Notes: a model not told the origin generated them from the letters alone. A DNA stretch of 64,000 nucleotides from Chytridium lagenaria (GCA_025449115.1 JAHLKC010000128.1:55299-119298); one strand, 5' to 3'. Numbered from the stretch's first letter, positions 9,731 through 22,824 are shown. Translations and numbers: made by a program.

Positions 9731-12700
9731 TTAAACAGGCTCAACATAGGATGATGGAAACCATCCAGAACCACTATACCCTCCTTCATACCCTCTCATC
9801 TACTCTATGTCCATGCCACCAATCCTCTGAAGGATCCCCACCTCTCCCTCCACACAGATCCACCCAAACACGATCCCCAGCTTCCATCGCAAGCTCATCG
9901 TCCATCTCGGCCGTAAAGGCAAACACAACATCTGCCTCAAATCCTACACTCCGTCCAGCTGCTTCCTCCTCATCCACATTATTCTCAGTCTGCTCCTCCC
10001 ACTCTTCCCATCCACCTCGAGACGAGTTCTCATCTTCTTCTACTTGTCTTGTCGCTGTCGTCGGTGTGGTGCCATACAGTGACGCGGTCGCTGCATCCAT
10101 CGGTTGTGCTCCGACAACCGTGATTGACACGCGTCGAGATGATGGCGCTGTCGTCTTGGGTGATGATCCGCCGCTCTTTGATGGAAATCGAAACACTCCC
10201 CCAGTGATGTCAGATCCTCCAGACACTGACCATGACAAAGCATAAAAAACGTCAGTTTTCATCAGAAAATAAAATTTTTAAATTTTAAAAATTTTTAAGG
10301 TTAAAAAAATGTGAAAACGGCAAAACTTTAAAATCTAGATGCAGGGTGAATTACCCGTTTAAAAAAGAAAGAAAGAGCAACGAGAAACTTAAAAAACCCG
10401 CCATTTTACATACCCTTACGAGATTGTTTGGGGGACAGTGTTCCTTTTGCCGACTTTGGCTGAGTGTTTCGTCGCAGCATCTCTGGTGCCTTCCAATCTG
10501 GGTTATCTAAAATAATTACAAAAAGTCAGTGTTATAATAATCGTCAGGGAGAGCCTGTCTTTCAAACTTTCAACAATAAAGCCGCAAAGCGAATCTCTAA
10601 AGAAAACCCGAAGAAAATTAAAGATACTCACCCAATACATTCATCCTCCACTCATCCAGCACACTCATATTCTCTACAATAGACCTCATCTCCCCACTCC
10701 CATCCCCTTCAAATCCTTCCCTCCATCTCCCAATCACCTCTCCCTGCGGCCACTTTGCAGAGCTCCTCGTCCCAACCACAATCGACCGTCGTTTCCCAGA
10801 GTAAGGCGAAACAGATGATCGTGTTGACAAAAAGTTCTCGGCAACAGGCTCCAGTTTGTTGCGAACCTCCATGTGCACCGACGTCTGTATCCCAACCAAC
10901 GCGATCATGACCGTGTCAAAGTATTTGAGGGCGAGACTGAGGAATTTGGGGAGCTCGTCTAGGAGTTCAGCGTGAAGAGCGAGGTATTCGTCTGCCGAGA
11001 GTTCTAAGGCTCGATCGGGCTTCTACATCATATGTGAGAAAAATATGACATGAGAAAAACTTTTTGATATCATACACAATAAACAATGAAAACCCTATAC
11101 TCACTGCATCTCCTTTCGCCTCTATCGCTCTCTTTCTCTCATAATCCAACTTCTTTTTCGCCCTCTTCTTAATTACATGCGCCAAATCCTTAAACATCTT
11201 ATCCAAAGTCTGCAGCACAGGCACAATACTCCCATTAATCTGACTCTCCTATACAACAAAAATCAGCCAAACCAACCATCTCCATCAACACCCTCACCGC
11301 TGCCTTCACTGAATTCGCTGCAAGCCATTCACAAGCCTTCCGATATTCCACCGCTACAAACTTGTACCCAGCTCCCCTGATATCATTCGATCCCATCTCA
11401 TACACTTCCTCAAATGCTTCCGCGAGTTGCATTTGACGTTCTACAAAGTCTACAGGGATTAGAGTTTGGAGATCAAAGGAAAGGGCACCTTTAATGGATC
11501 GAAGCCAGTATCGGAGTTCGTCTTTCAACATTGCAGAGACTTTTTTTGCTGAGCTCCTCAAATACCCGGACCATTTCATCGTATTGAGCGTCAATGGTGA
11601 TCTCGCCTCCTGCTCCCGTGGCTTGTTTAAGCTAATTCCCACACAAAAGATAAAGGTGAATTTTGAATCACAAATTTTAAAGGTAGTGGAGAAGGAGAAG
11701 AACGCATGGACATCCGCTGTCACTCACCTCTTGCACACCACGCGTAATCTTTTTCGTGATTCCATGCCTACGTAAAAAAAAATGCAATCACATTAGATTT
11801 AAAACATCCCCATCTCGCCCCTTCACACCCCAACTCACATCACGTTGATTTTAGACTTGCCCTCCACATACTTCTCAACCGTATCCTTCCGTTTCTTATA
11901 CTCATTGATATTCTCCGCAACCTTTTCTACATCCGTCGAGCATTTCAGTAGATTCGCATAATCAGGATCCGATGACGGTGTCTCCTTCAAAGTTGCTACA
12001 CCACAACATTAAAAACGACAACCAAGATAAAAAATATTTTTACCTTTATCAATAGAGGGTATTTTAGCACTCTTTGAACGGGTTTGATGACGAGACTGGA
12101 TAAATCCCATGCTCCAGTTTTGCCTTGAAGTTGAATTTGACATCGCTATAATTACATAATCAGAACTCAAGATACGGATTTTAAATGTTTACCTTTAGAA
12201 AATCACGAACGCTTTGCGGTGAATCCGGGCCCAGCAGCTCCCCAATCTTGGCAATTGCGGCTTCATTATTCCTGCAATAATCCGCCGTAAGCGTCTTCAA
12301 TGCCTTTGAGCTATACAAAACCCCAAAAACAAATAACGTCAGAAATACCAGTGTGGTGGAAAAAATTCAATAACTCTCACATGTTTTAAAAAGGCCTCTC
12401 CGATCATAAAAGGTTCAGATTCAGTTGCCATCTCGAGTTCACGGAGAAAGACGGTGGAGATATCGATGACGCCGTCAAGATTGAAAAAGAGAATTTTGCA
12501 GTCGGATGCACTGATTTCCCAGTTTCGGAGGCGGGTATAACATAAATCTACAAGGAAACGACGCAGAAAAAAGTAATGCATTAAAAACTGCATAAAAGAG
12601 AAAAACAAACAAAACAAACAAAAAGCAAACAAACGTGTATATTGCAAATGGGAAAAGCCAACCAAATACTTTTCAAAAGCGACCGGATAATATGGGACCT

Positions 12701-13966
12701 ACCTCTTTTAATGTATGCATATCGGCCAAAAACCTCTTCTCCGTCTCCACAATCTCTGACACAATCTTCTCCCGCTTGGAAAAAAAACTATCCGACATGG
12801 CACTCCCATCATCACTCACAACTCCACTGATATACGACGAATCCGTCGACCCCTCCCTTCCCATAGATGGCACCCCCAACAAAGGTCTCGGTGCCGCCCC
12901 ATTTCTAGATATTCTCCTCGACATATCCTCACGCCTCACAATCGATGAACGGGACTCAGTGTCGGGTTCACTGGCATATGAAGCGCGGGATTCAAGATCA
13001 TCGTCGGTTGTAGAGTGGCGGTGGGAGGGCTGCAGGGAGGGACGGGAGGGTGGTGGTGGTGGTGGTGGTTTTTTCTTGGTAGTGGGGAGATCGGAGCCTG
13101 GGCGCAGGGGGATGGAGAGGAAGGTGTGTGCGTGGATGCGGCTCTGGATCGATTAGGGGATGGTGCTTCGACGGATATGGAGACAACTCGCTTAGAGCTG
13201 CGATGCGTTCTGATACTCGATTTGATGATGGAGGTGGATCCGGTGATGATGACCGGTGTGGTATTGTTGGGGATGAAGGAGAAGAGGAGTCGTCGCTCCC
13301 AATGAAAGGGTTTGAAGCGACAGAAGTTGAACGAGAAAGGTTTGGAGTTTTTGCCAATAGATTGGCTGGTTTTGGAGCGATCGATGGTGGGGGTTTGCGA
13401 ATGGGTGTAGGAGAAACACCGTCTATTGTTCTTGCTATGCTTCCAACGGATGAAGATTTAGGGAATGTGTTTGCGGTTGATGTTTTTGGTGAAGCTACGG
13501 CGCTAAGTTGACGGGCTCTTGCTGCGACGCTTGTAACGGGTTTACCATTCACATGAGATGGAGGTGCGAGACCATTAGAGGATGGAGTGGTATCGAATAT
13601 CCGACTTAAACGGGCAACTGGCATGCGATCTTCATAAACAACCCCTGCTTCCCCGCCCTCCACATCATCCACTTCCGCAGACGACATGCTGACCCGAGAT
13701 CCTACCGACATTGAATGATTCCGCACATGATCCTTTGGCATCGATGTATGACCGTCAGAGGGTTTAGGGGAAAATGCGCTGGGTGGTATCCCCACGTGTT
13801 CGTGGATGCCGCCCCCACTGCTGATAGTGGACATTCTCTTTGTCCTCAGTTGTCCAGGTGAGCCGGTACCGGTATTTGGAGTCGCTGATGCTCCTGATCC
13901 ACGATCAAACATCTTGGCAATGTCGCTGACGCCTCGACGGCTGGTAACCGAAGGGTCGTCGGCCAT
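9731..13966 (-). CDS. Rho-GEF with DH, BAR and C-terminal SH3 domains (DNMBP/Tuba-like)
   Basis: A predicted guanine-nucleotide exchange factor, probably for Cdc42, that links membrane curvature to actin. The N-terminus (ATG at 13966, MADDPSVTSRRGVSDIAKMF) is a long Ser/Pro-rich region with a KKKPPPPPPP stretch. The DH domain begins at about 12770 (KREKIVSEIVETEKRFLADM) and includes SDCKILFFNLDGVIDIS and YANLLKCSTDVEKVAENINEY near 11930. The BAR domain spans about 11800-10850 (LKDELRYWLRSIKGALSFD, VEYRKACEWLAANS). The SH3 domain ends the protein (FTAEMDDELAMEAGDRVW, WWHG, GWFPSSYVEPV). Introns are short; one donor follows MHTLKE at about 12703. At least four one-base frame breaks are needed: about 13100, about 12525, about 11540 in a run of A, and about 9806. 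Domain order is like the C-terminal half of animal Tuba. Confidence 0.75.
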
Positions 13967-14132
13967 GCTTGCAAAACTTGGACTTCTTCAAAGCACCAAA
14001 AGACTCACACCACAAAAAAAAAACAAATTCTTCAACAAGGCAAGCCAGCATAAACACTCCAAACAACTAATAATCTAACTATTCAAGACAAGCAAACATA
14101 GGATGTTGAGACGAAAGTGAAAGAAAAAAATG

Positions 14133-15988
14133 TTATTCAAGGCTGCAGGTAAATGTTGACGATGAGCCACACGTCCCATCCCCTTCAACTGAATTATCAA
14201 TATCAGAAGGAGGAAACTCAAACGCCTTGATATGTCCATTCCCTCAAAATCACACGCCGTCAAAGGCTTGGAAAAACTTCTCCACTTTTCCTTCCCGTCC
14301 TAAACGATGCAGAATTAAACACGTAAATGCTGTACGATACAAACGGACTTGAAACGGGCCCCGTCGTAGACGCCTGCAACCTATTCCTTTGTAGATGCGC
14401 CTTCAACACCTTCTTCTCTCCACCCTCCACATGACCCGCCAGATCCTCTTCCGCATAACACAACAAGACCTATAATCTACTCCCGCGCATTTCGCGGGTC
14501 TGACACCATCGTCTTATCCCCATCCTTCCCTTACCCTCTGCAAAGAACTGATGCACGTTTTGAAACCTTGCAGAAAACCTGAAAGGCTTTCGAAAATCCG
14601 TCTCCCGCGATGCAGTCGTAACGATGGGTCTCGGAGTCTGAGCCTGCCCGTGCCCACCGTTCGTCATCTCTGCTTGCATCCAAAAGCTCTGAAGAATGGA
14701 CGCGTCAGTACAATCTTATCCCCTTTGACTTTCTCGAGGTCCGTGAACGACATGTAAGTATACCGAATCCCCGTATCAAACAGCGACATTATAACGTTAT
14801 CTTCCATCAGCTCCGCATCCGTCTGCGCACCACCAAGCGCACCGTAAAGATTGAGAAGCCCTGAAACAGCTTGATTTTTCGCTTTTAAACCTTGAGCCAT
14901 GTCTGTCGCGTTCTGGTTGCCATAATCGGGTGCAGGCGAGCCCCATCCCACCAGGTGTTCCCAGCGGCCTCGGTACCTCCTGGCTAGAACTCGACCCAAC
15001 CTTAACATCATCAGGCACCTTCCTTTTCGCCCCTCCACCCAACCTCCCAAACACAGCACTTCCCAACTCCATGTAATCGCCAAACAAACTTGATGGCCTT
15101 TTTGTCGACTCTCCACTCTCCATTGAGGCCACCACATTCCGCATGCTCCTCCTTCGTATCAACACAATACTTTTGAGAAGCTCATACCGCTCGAATTCGC
15201 TCGTCACAGCTAACACATCACACTCAATGATCCGGCGAAGCCATGAAATAGGCATCGCCGTTACAAGCTTACTTAAGCACCCCTCTTCACCCCTTGTAAG
15301 CTCTGTATTCACACATTGACAGAGATACGAGAGTATTGCAGCATGGAGGTCGGTGCAATGACTCTTCAGCAACGAGTGGTATTGATGTTCCGGACCGTAA
15401 GATGTTAAGCGGATAAGAGAACTGGACGGACGTAACGTATCCATGCTTTTAGCAAACTCCATCACATTGTCGAAGGACATTGTTGTCATGATAAGGTTGT
15501 TGCAGTAGGTCGCCAAGTCCTCCAATTCGAAAAAGCATGAAGCAGCTAGAACATTCATAAGATCCTCACTGTGGATTCTAGAGGTTCTTCCGCCTTCAGA
15601 TGAATCGTAGAGGTCCCAAAAACAACCTTTGTAGATGCGTTAAAGTTCTGGGGATAATTTGTTTGGTATGCTCACCTCGACGGACTCTTTTTGTGATCCG
15701 GGGGTCGCCGCAGAGATCTAGGGTAAGAGAATTTGATACGTCCTGATTATCAGCCATGAGGCGGGCCATGAATGGAGATTGAAGGAGAACGACCTTGTGA
15801 AGGCTTTTATAAGTGTTAGAAACAGCAACTGATGCACTTAAACATCTCACCGAAATGTCTTCCCAAGGACAACAACCTTGATGTCAGAGAACGTGGCTTC
15901 CGTCACTGTTTAAAGATCAATATGAGCATTGCTATTCTGAAACGCTACTTATGGACTTCCATATGTGGGATCTTGGGTGAGCGCTCAT
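14133..15988 (-). CDS. BTB/POZ domain protein (germ cell-less-like)
   Basis: A BTB protein, probably a protein-interaction or cullin-adaptor factor. Splicing from ATG 15988 gives MSAHPRSHIWKSIM, then TEATFSDIKVVVLGKTF, then RLHKVVLLQSPFMARLM, then GCFWDLYDSSEGGRTS and MNVLAASCFFELEDLATYC. Three small introns fit in phase, the first with the acceptor TTAAACAG. The C-terminal part contains YTYMSFTDLEKVKGDKIVLT, FWMQAEMTNG, FRFSARFQNVHQFF and SYSIYVFNSASFRTGRKSGE, and ends at TAA 14133 after a Ser/Thr-rich tail. This long C-terminal region resembles fungal germ cell-less-type BTB proteins as I recall them. Breaks of one base occur near 14940, 14702, 14480 and 14245. The BTB fold is well supported. 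The subfamily name is inference. Confidence 0.65.
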
Positions 15989-16121
15989 GATTCCGACTTT
16001 CGGACAAACCAGTCAACAAAAACAGCTCGATTTTTCTGACTTCAATATTGCGCCACTACTGCTGCAGTGCCCAAAAAACGGGATAATAGTATATTTAGAT
16101 GCGGTAGGATATATTTAGATT

Positions 16122-16990
16122 TTACTGAACAGTAACTACCCAGTCTCTTCCAACTTCCACACCTGGCTTCTTTATCACCACATTGTATTTTCCATTGGCC
16201 TCTGTGACCGAATCAAACTCCACCGACGTATCCTTTACCGAAGCCTTCACAGGCTTCTTCTTGAGACCCGCAATAATGATTCTCTCAACAGACGATCCAA
16301 TGCGTACAAGATCGGCCTCCTTGATTGCCTTGCCATCGTCAAGTATGGCTTTACGCACACCCTTGGCTGTGAGTTTATTGTCAGCGTAAGTAAAGTCGGT
16401 GAAAATGTAGCTCCCGGAAACGTATTCGAAACTCTTGCCATCATCAAGGTAGAGGGAGCCAGATGCCTTGCCCTAGAAAGGTAAAAGTCTAAGCATGATG
16501 ATACTGAATGAAATACTGTTTACCTGATTATCTAAGGCGATGACAAGGGTAAATGGATCCTTTAATGCCAGAGTTGCAGCCCTACGGATACGGTCCCTTC
16601 GAGGCACAATGCTACCTCCTTTAAGGAAGACGGGGATGGTATCAGGTGAGGTTAACGATCTTAACATCACCACTGGCAGTCGAGGCTAGCGTGTAGTAGT
16701 CGTACCATTGCTATATAAACACTTAAGCCAAAAATTGCGGTGAGAGATGGTAAATATCTTACCGCGGATGGAGGAAGGTAAACGTCGACAGAGGCAATAT
16801 CCTTTGCGACAATGGGGTGGATTAAAAGAGCGCTTCCCAGCATGAACGAATTATCAAGAGCAAACGTCTTTATGTCACGAGGGAACTCGAGCATCAAAGG
16901 GTGTATGGTAGATGTGCAGCACAATAAGTAAGATCAATCAACAATAATTAAGCAAAAGAATATAAAAGTACCAAAGAAAAAAAAAGAGGC

Positions 16991-17021
<31 letters not shown>

Positions 17022-19438
17022 CCCTTACCGCATTACAGGAACCCCAAACTCATGCGCCTCGAAAAAGAGACTGTTAAATATAAGGCATAAGCCTGTATCT
17101 ATCCCTGACTGCATTTCTGATTCTCGACGTGTACGGTTCGCCAAAAACCAAGGCTCGCGTCCTCTTGGTATCAATGTGCGCATGAGCCCTGAAGAAAGGC
17201 TGAAAGGCACCAGTCTGGTACCAACGCACCAATAGATCAGGTTCAGGGTTTCCAAAGAAACCTCCGACATCAGCACCGGCAAAAGCGAGACCGGACATGC
17301 GATAGTAAGAAGCATGGGAACGGACGCCTCAAGATGGTCCCATTTTGCGAAATTATCACCAGTCCAGATCGCACCGTAACGCTGGGTGCCGATGAAGAAG
17401 GCTCGGGAAAGGACAAAGGGACGGTCTTTATTGTTGCTGCGAAGGAGATGACCCTCTGCGGTGGCGCGGTGCTGAGTTACATAATTAGAATCTTAGTTGT
17501 TTTGGATAAAAGGACAAACCTGGAGGGCTCCATAAAGGTTGTGAACGTCACGGGTGCTCCCATCCACCAAAATGAAGGTTGTCCTTTGGCATAGTGATTT
17601 CTGGACCGTTAAACACGGAGGGCTAATTCGGTGATTAGTACGACTCTTATGTCTTAATTCACCTCATTCATATCGTTCCATGTGTAAAGAGCCTCAGTAG
17701 AACCCTATAAATATAAGACTTTAATTTGTTGTTGTCACAAGAAATAAACCATTTCAAAGCACAATAATTGAGTGAGACGGAAAAAATTACATCATAGTTC
17801 TCATACTTGAAAAGTTCGGCCCAGTACTGGCGAGCTGCAGGGTTTGAGGTAATCGAGCCCAGTTTGAGCTACCAGGCCAACACCATCCCTCGAAAACATC
17901 TCCAGAACTGGACTTTACGAAGAGATCTTTATCCTGAGCATTTTAGACACTTGGTAGGAATCCTCGCGTTTAATATGAGGGTCGATAATAGTAACCATCT
18001 AGAAGATCATTCAGTATGAAAGTAAGGAGGTCAAAAAATTACCTTACGTCCTTTTGCCGCAATCTTCTGTTGCATGTCTTTGGGAGTAGGGAACTTCAAT
18101 TTGTCCCAAGTGAAGTATTTCTTGCCGTCGGTGTGCTCAATGTCGAGCCACAAGACATCATATGGAATGTCATACTTGTCAAAGTTTGCATCAACCTCGG
18201 CAACATCCTGCTCATCGAGGTAGTTCCATCTGCACTGATGATATGCAAAGCAAAAAGCTGAGGCATAATCGGCTTTCCAGAAAGTGTGGCCAGTGTGGAA
18301 ACAGCTGCACGAGGCGAGTCGGCAACAAACAAAATGACATCGAGGACACCCGATTCCGCCATCCAATGAGAACTGGACTTAGTCTTGTCTGCACCCGCAA
18401 CCTGCTCAGAATATCATCAGCTCAGTTGAATACAAAGCATACTTTTACCTCTACATCTATCCACATTTCAGCCGCATTTACAAACAAAACACCAGCGGTG
18501 TGCTCCTGGAATGACCCATAATATAAGGAATTGAGCCGTAAAGAGCCATAGGGTTATCGAGCTCGTATTCAAACACATCAAAATTGTAAAGACGGTAAGG
18601 TTCCGAATAAATTGCAGCGGTACCGCGTGTAGACTTCAACGCATACCCAGAAGCATGCTCGGGAAGACCATAAAGGTGTTTTATGCTGCCAAATGAGATA
18701 TCGAAACCGATCGACGTAGGCCCTTTGGAATATAAGTATATATGACTGTCTGTTTTGTCACAAACCATAAGGCTTGTTGTCTTGCTTTCCAGAAAAGCTT
18801 TCTTCCCAAAGGCTCCGGCTAAGATCTTTCTTGAGGTTAAAAATCTCTTTCTCTGCATCTGAAAGTGTTGAAGAATCTTCATTCAATTCTTCCGGCGATT
18901 CTTCCTTCTTTCTCTGGTGCTCGTAATGAAGATAGCCATCCTCGTTCAACGTAATGACAGCTTTCCCTCCCTTAACAACATCCAGCTTAAAAGGCTTGTT
19001 TTGGATTATAATCTGAAGATCGCGGAAGTTTAACTTGATCTCCTTTTCAGTGGAAACAGCTGCCGACGCGGCAATCGGTTTGATTCCTTCAGGAACAAGC
19101 GCCAAATCGTCCGTCAACTCGAACCTCTTCCGTGCGCTGCTGTCCTGCTCGCTCATTCGCACGCGGACTCCATCCGTTTCTAAAAGCTGCAGGTTAAGCT
19201 CGAATACAGTGGAAGTAGATGACTCTTGGATGTGGGCAGACAACGTCCCGGCCTTCTTATCGATCTGCACTGTGGTTGGAACAAGCTCGTAGCTGGAAAC
19301 GGGATTCTTAAGATCGACCAGCTTTGCGAAGGCACGTTGCCGTACGCAGAATCCGCTCTGGTCACATCGTTTAAAGTCCTCTCGCTTCACCGCGTTGACG
19401 ATTGTGAAAAGAAGGAAGAGATTGAGCCAGACTAACAT
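16122..19438 (-). CDS. GANAB: Glucosidase II alpha subunit, GH31 (ER N-glycan trimming)
   Basis: An ER enzyme that removes the two inner alpha-1,3-glucoses from N-glycans. The start at 19438 gives a signal peptide (MLVWLNLFLLFTIVNA) followed by the family's N-terminal cysteines (DFKRCDQSGFCVRQRAF). Further family landmarks are KPYGPTSIGFDISF across a 43-nt intron (18723-18765), YHQCRWNYLDEQDV, PYDVLWLDIEHTDGKKYFTW, FEGWCWPGSS and RPFVLSRAFFIGTQRYG. ADVGGFFGNPEPDLLVRWYQ and VPVMR follow. The catalytic WNDMNE/PSVFNGPE is split after the Glu by a 40-nt intron (17623-17662) with a perfect TACTAAT branch site. The C-terminal beta-sandwich ends at TGA 16122. About eight one-base frame breaks are needed, at roughly 18507, 18246, 17923, 17870, 17552, 17294, 17087 and 16650. 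All catalytic motifs are intact otherwise. Confidence 0.9.
16991..17028. repeat. Run of 38 A within a GANAB intron
   Basis: An uninterrupted A38 on the plus strand (T38 on the sense strand) just inside the donor after VPVMR, followed by a second shorter A run. It is long for a fungal intron and prone to slippage. The recorded length is unlikely to be exact. Confidence 0.85.
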
Positions 19439-19584
19439 TTCTCGTGATACACTGAGGAACAAAGTCGAACTTTCATAGGGAAACAGATATATGATGAGAT
19501 TTTTTTTTAGAACGCGTGAAGGAGAAACCTTCAATAAAGTCGAAAAAAACAACAGGTTTATTGACTAAAATACTCTACAATCCA

Positions 19585-21378
19585 TCACCAGTAGATGGGG
19601 CTCATGGCAGAGCGAATACGAGTGTAGTCTAAAAAATGAGATTAGTAAAAAAAATATTCATGAGGGCAACGGCTTATGCCTCAATGTATCAATCATATCA
19701 AAAAAATCTTATGAAGATAGATGTCTTACCCGAGAGGGCTTCCACGGGTCCGTAGCCAACCACGGCAATTTCCCTATCGTAAACGTATTGACTAGCAACC
19801 CTGTTAACGTCCTTAACGGTAATGGACTCGATGAGGCCATCCAGCTCCCAAGGGGTGAGCCTCTTTCCGTAGGCCAGAAGCTGCTTGCCAATATCATCAG
19901 CCACAGCGTCAGTATTCTCAAGAGATGCAAGAAGAGCAGTCTTAAGCTGGTTCTTGGCCTGGAAAACCTCGGCGTCGGTGATGGTCATGGCAAGCCTGTG
20001 CCATTCCTGTTGAATGTAGTGGGTAAGGTCATCGAGATGCTGGTAGTTCTGGGCCTCGGCGTAAATTCCGAAAAGACCAGTGTCCGAGTAGGGAATGTTG
20101 AAGGACTTGAATGAATCGGCAAGGTGCCACTCGCTAACTTTTTGAGCAAGCTTCAATGAGGAGTGCTTAGCGGCAATGTGGGAGGTAGCCCAGCTGCCAA
20201 CAATTGAGTTCGCGAGGAGGAGGGGCCAAAAATCGGGGCTGGTCCATCCTGCACCCTCGACGGCAAAGGCGACGTGGGCGGTGGGGTGTGTCGAAACGAG
20301 ACACGGACATCGGATCCAAAAAGCGGGGCTTCACGATGGGAGGGGGACGCGGCATTCTTCAGAGAGCCAAAGTTGGACTCGGCAAGCTTGACGAGGGCAT
20401 CGTGGGAGACGTCGCCGGCTCCAACAAGAACGAGGCGATCGGGAGTGTAGTTAGACTTCAAAAATGCAGCAACATCAGCAGCGGTGAGACCGTTAATTGA
20501 GGCAGCAGATCCCAGGACCGTACGTCCAAGCGATGAACTTTGGAAAGCCGAACCATGAAGAATGATCAAAAACAAGAGCCTCCTTGTTTTTCTCAACGTC
20601 CGCAAGCTCGGCGATCACGTTTTTCTTCTCCTTGGCAACGGCTTCCTCACTGAGAGCAGGGTTCAAACCGCATCCGCAAGAGCCTCAACAGTAGCAGACA
20701 CATCAGAACCGAGGGATTTCGCGTAGAAGGCAGTGTGCTCACGGGTGGTATAGGCGTTGAGGGATCCACCGAGAGACTCAAATAAAGACTCCAACTCTTT
20801 AGCAGAACGCTTTGAAGATCCCTGCTTAACAGATGCATAGTAAGAAAAATCCCGAGCACGGTTGATCATGACCAAAAACATGGCGAAAACATACCTTGAA
20901 AATGAGATGTTCAAGGAAGTGGGCAACACCGTGGGTGGTGGTGGTCTCGTTGCGGGAACCAGCCTTGATCCACAGACCAACAGTGGCTGCCTTGTTGTTT
21001 GAGTTGGACTCGGTCGCAACAGTGACTCCGTTGGCCAACCGTGTGACCTTTGTTTCGGGGACATTGCCCAAGGCCTGGCGGTAACCGAAAGACACGGAGG
21101 CAGCGGAAGGAGAAGGACCGACAAGGGAAGCCGACGCGAACCTCCTGTAAAGCTGAGAAATGAAAGGAGATCAATCGACAGTACTCCCATTTGAACGACG
21201 ATATATAGCAGCCCATTCATCCAATACCACAGAAGATTCACCCATCCACAGTCCACCACAAAATTCTCTCTCTCATAGCGAATGGATAAGGAAAAAGCCA
21301 TCGTCAGAATAGAACACTCACAGGCTGCTGCGGTGCCTTGACGGCGACCAGGCGTGATGACTTCATCATGGCTGCCAT
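19585..21378 (-). CDS. PMPCB: Mitochondrial processing peptidase beta subunit
   Basis: The catalytic subunit of the matrix protease that removes import presequences. The start at 21378 (MAAMMKSSRLVAVKAPQQP) looks like a presequence, followed by a GTGAGT donor. The mature part has RLANGVTVATESNSNNKAAT, GLWIKAGSRNETTTTHG and the zinc motif HFLEH (HxxEH) with the downstream LGGSLNAYTTREHTAFYAK. The C-terminal M16 half includes NGLTAADVAAFLKSNYTPDR, FWPLLLANSIVGSWATSHIA and ASQYVYDREIAVVGYGPVEA. A last short exon gives DYTRIRSAMSPIYW and TGA at 19585. Two homopolymer insertions (extra T and extra C near 20295-20310) scramble about 50 residues unless corrected, and other breaks lie near 21090 and 20560. 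It is head-to-head with OXA1. Confidence 0.9.
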
Positions 21379-21518
21379 CGTCTCTTTTTCTTTTTTTCGA
21401 GCTTTGTACTACTCTGTATTTTGCGCTTTTTCGTTGTTATTATTATTTCAAGTATTTACTATGTGTAATAGCAGAATCATTACTACAGACAGCTGTAACA
21501 AATCTTGTTTTTTTGGAC
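21379..21518. promoter_or_regulatory. Bidirectional promoter between PMPCB and OXA1
   Basis: Only 140 bp separate the two start codons, so both promoters and 5' UTRs must lie here. The stretch is T-rich on the plus strand with TTGTTATTATTATTTC near its middle. Both genes act in mitochondrial biogenesis, which fits shared control. The assignment is by position only. Confidence 0.55.
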
Positions 21519-22824
21519 ATGTTCGGCGTTGTTCTGGGTCGCCGCGTCTTGCTGCAGGCAAGAGGGGTCGTTAGCGCGCTCAACACCCATGCACACGATG
21601 GAAGCCGAAATCGAGGGGGCTGCTTTGTCGATGATTTCGACGTATGGATTCACACCAAGCAGTCACAGGACAGAGTCACGCTCCTTTTGGTCAAGACCAA
21701 AGTCTCCAGCCGTTGATGCAAAGGACATTTCACCTCCCACTCCTTCTCCTACTCTCGACGAAACCATAACTCCGCCCTCTATACCCGAAACGACCTCTCC
21801 TTTACTGGATCCATCACTTTCAAAGGATTTTGTCGGCTCCTTGAATACCGTTCTTTCTCCAGACGTTGTCGCTCCAAGCATCAGTGCATTGACAGAGATT
21901 ACTAAGTATGGGGACCTCAAGAGCCTGGACTTTGCAACTCAAATCCCGTTGGCTTGGCTCAATCCTTGTTAGAAGCCATCTACCTTTCGACTGGCTTGCC
22001 TTGGTGGGGAACAGTGATGGCTGCTACAGTTTTGATCCGTCTTGCGCTATTTCCCATCGTTTTGAAGACGCAGGTGAATGGTGCCAAGCTTCAAAATCTG
22101 AAGCCCGTGCTGGAACCTTTGAACGAGGAGCTTGTGGCTGCTAGGAAGTTGAATGACACTCCCAAGATTCAATCCATCATTCTACGGATGCGTCAGATCT
22201 ATAAGGACTCCAACACCTCTCCATTCTCAGTTTTATGGGGACTTGTGCAGGCGCCTGTATTTCTTTCATTCTTCTTTGCGCTGCGGGGCATGGCAGAACT
22301 CCCGGTCCCTGGATTTGAAACCGGGGTTTTGGATGGGTGACAGATCTCACCCTCATGGATTCGACCTACATCTTGCCCATCGTCGCCAGCGTCACCATGC
22401 TTGCCGTTATGGAGGTATTTTTCATATACTCAAGATAGCCCAATCTTCTGACATCTTTTAGCTGGGAACTGAAGCTGGTGCGGGAATGCAGCAAGGAACT
22501 GCAGCCATGAAAACGTTTTTTCGGGCCATGATACTTCTTTTTATTCCGTTAACGGCATCATTACCATCTGTATGTGCCAAAATCGTTGATTATTCTAAAT
22601 TTTATCAGGCCATCTTCATGTACTGGGTTCCATCCAACTTTTTCACCCTCGGTCAGTTCCTGTTCTTGAGAAATCCGCGGGTGAAAAAGTTCTTTGGGAT
22701 TCCAGCTGTAAAACAAGCACAGGTCATCTCAGGATCCTCCGGAATGGCAGCCTTTAGCCCCCCATCCTACTTGACTTCGCTTCAAATGGTTCGAACGTCG
22801 GCCAAGAAGAGAGGCTCTTCTTGA
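21519..22824 (+). CDS. OXA1: Mitochondrial membrane insertase OXA1 (YidC/Oxa1/Alb3 family)
   Basis: Inserts mitochondrially made and conservatively sorted proteins into the inner membrane. The start at 21519 (MFGVVLGRRVLLQARG) is a typical presequence. Conserved core: GLPWWGTVMAATVLIRLALF, PIVLKTQVNGAKLQNLKP, SPFSVLWGLVQAPVFLSFF, then LMDSTYILPIVASVTMLAVM, GTEAGAGMQQGTAAMKTFF and MYWVPSNFFTLGQFLFLRNP, the usual five membrane segments. Two introns: one after AVME (acceptor TTTTAG), and a 39-nt one (GTATGTG...TTATCAG, about 22570-22608) that is in frame and lacks a stop. Single-base breaks lie near 21650, 21930 and in a G run at about 22325. The stop at 22824 abuts a minus-strand exon. Confidence 0.9.

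Noticed and set aside
16122..19438. Glucosidase II alpha called as a pseudogene
   Set aside because: All catalytic and structural motifs, splice sites and the signal peptide are intact, with no base-substitution stops. Neighbouring essential genes show the same type of one-base breaks.
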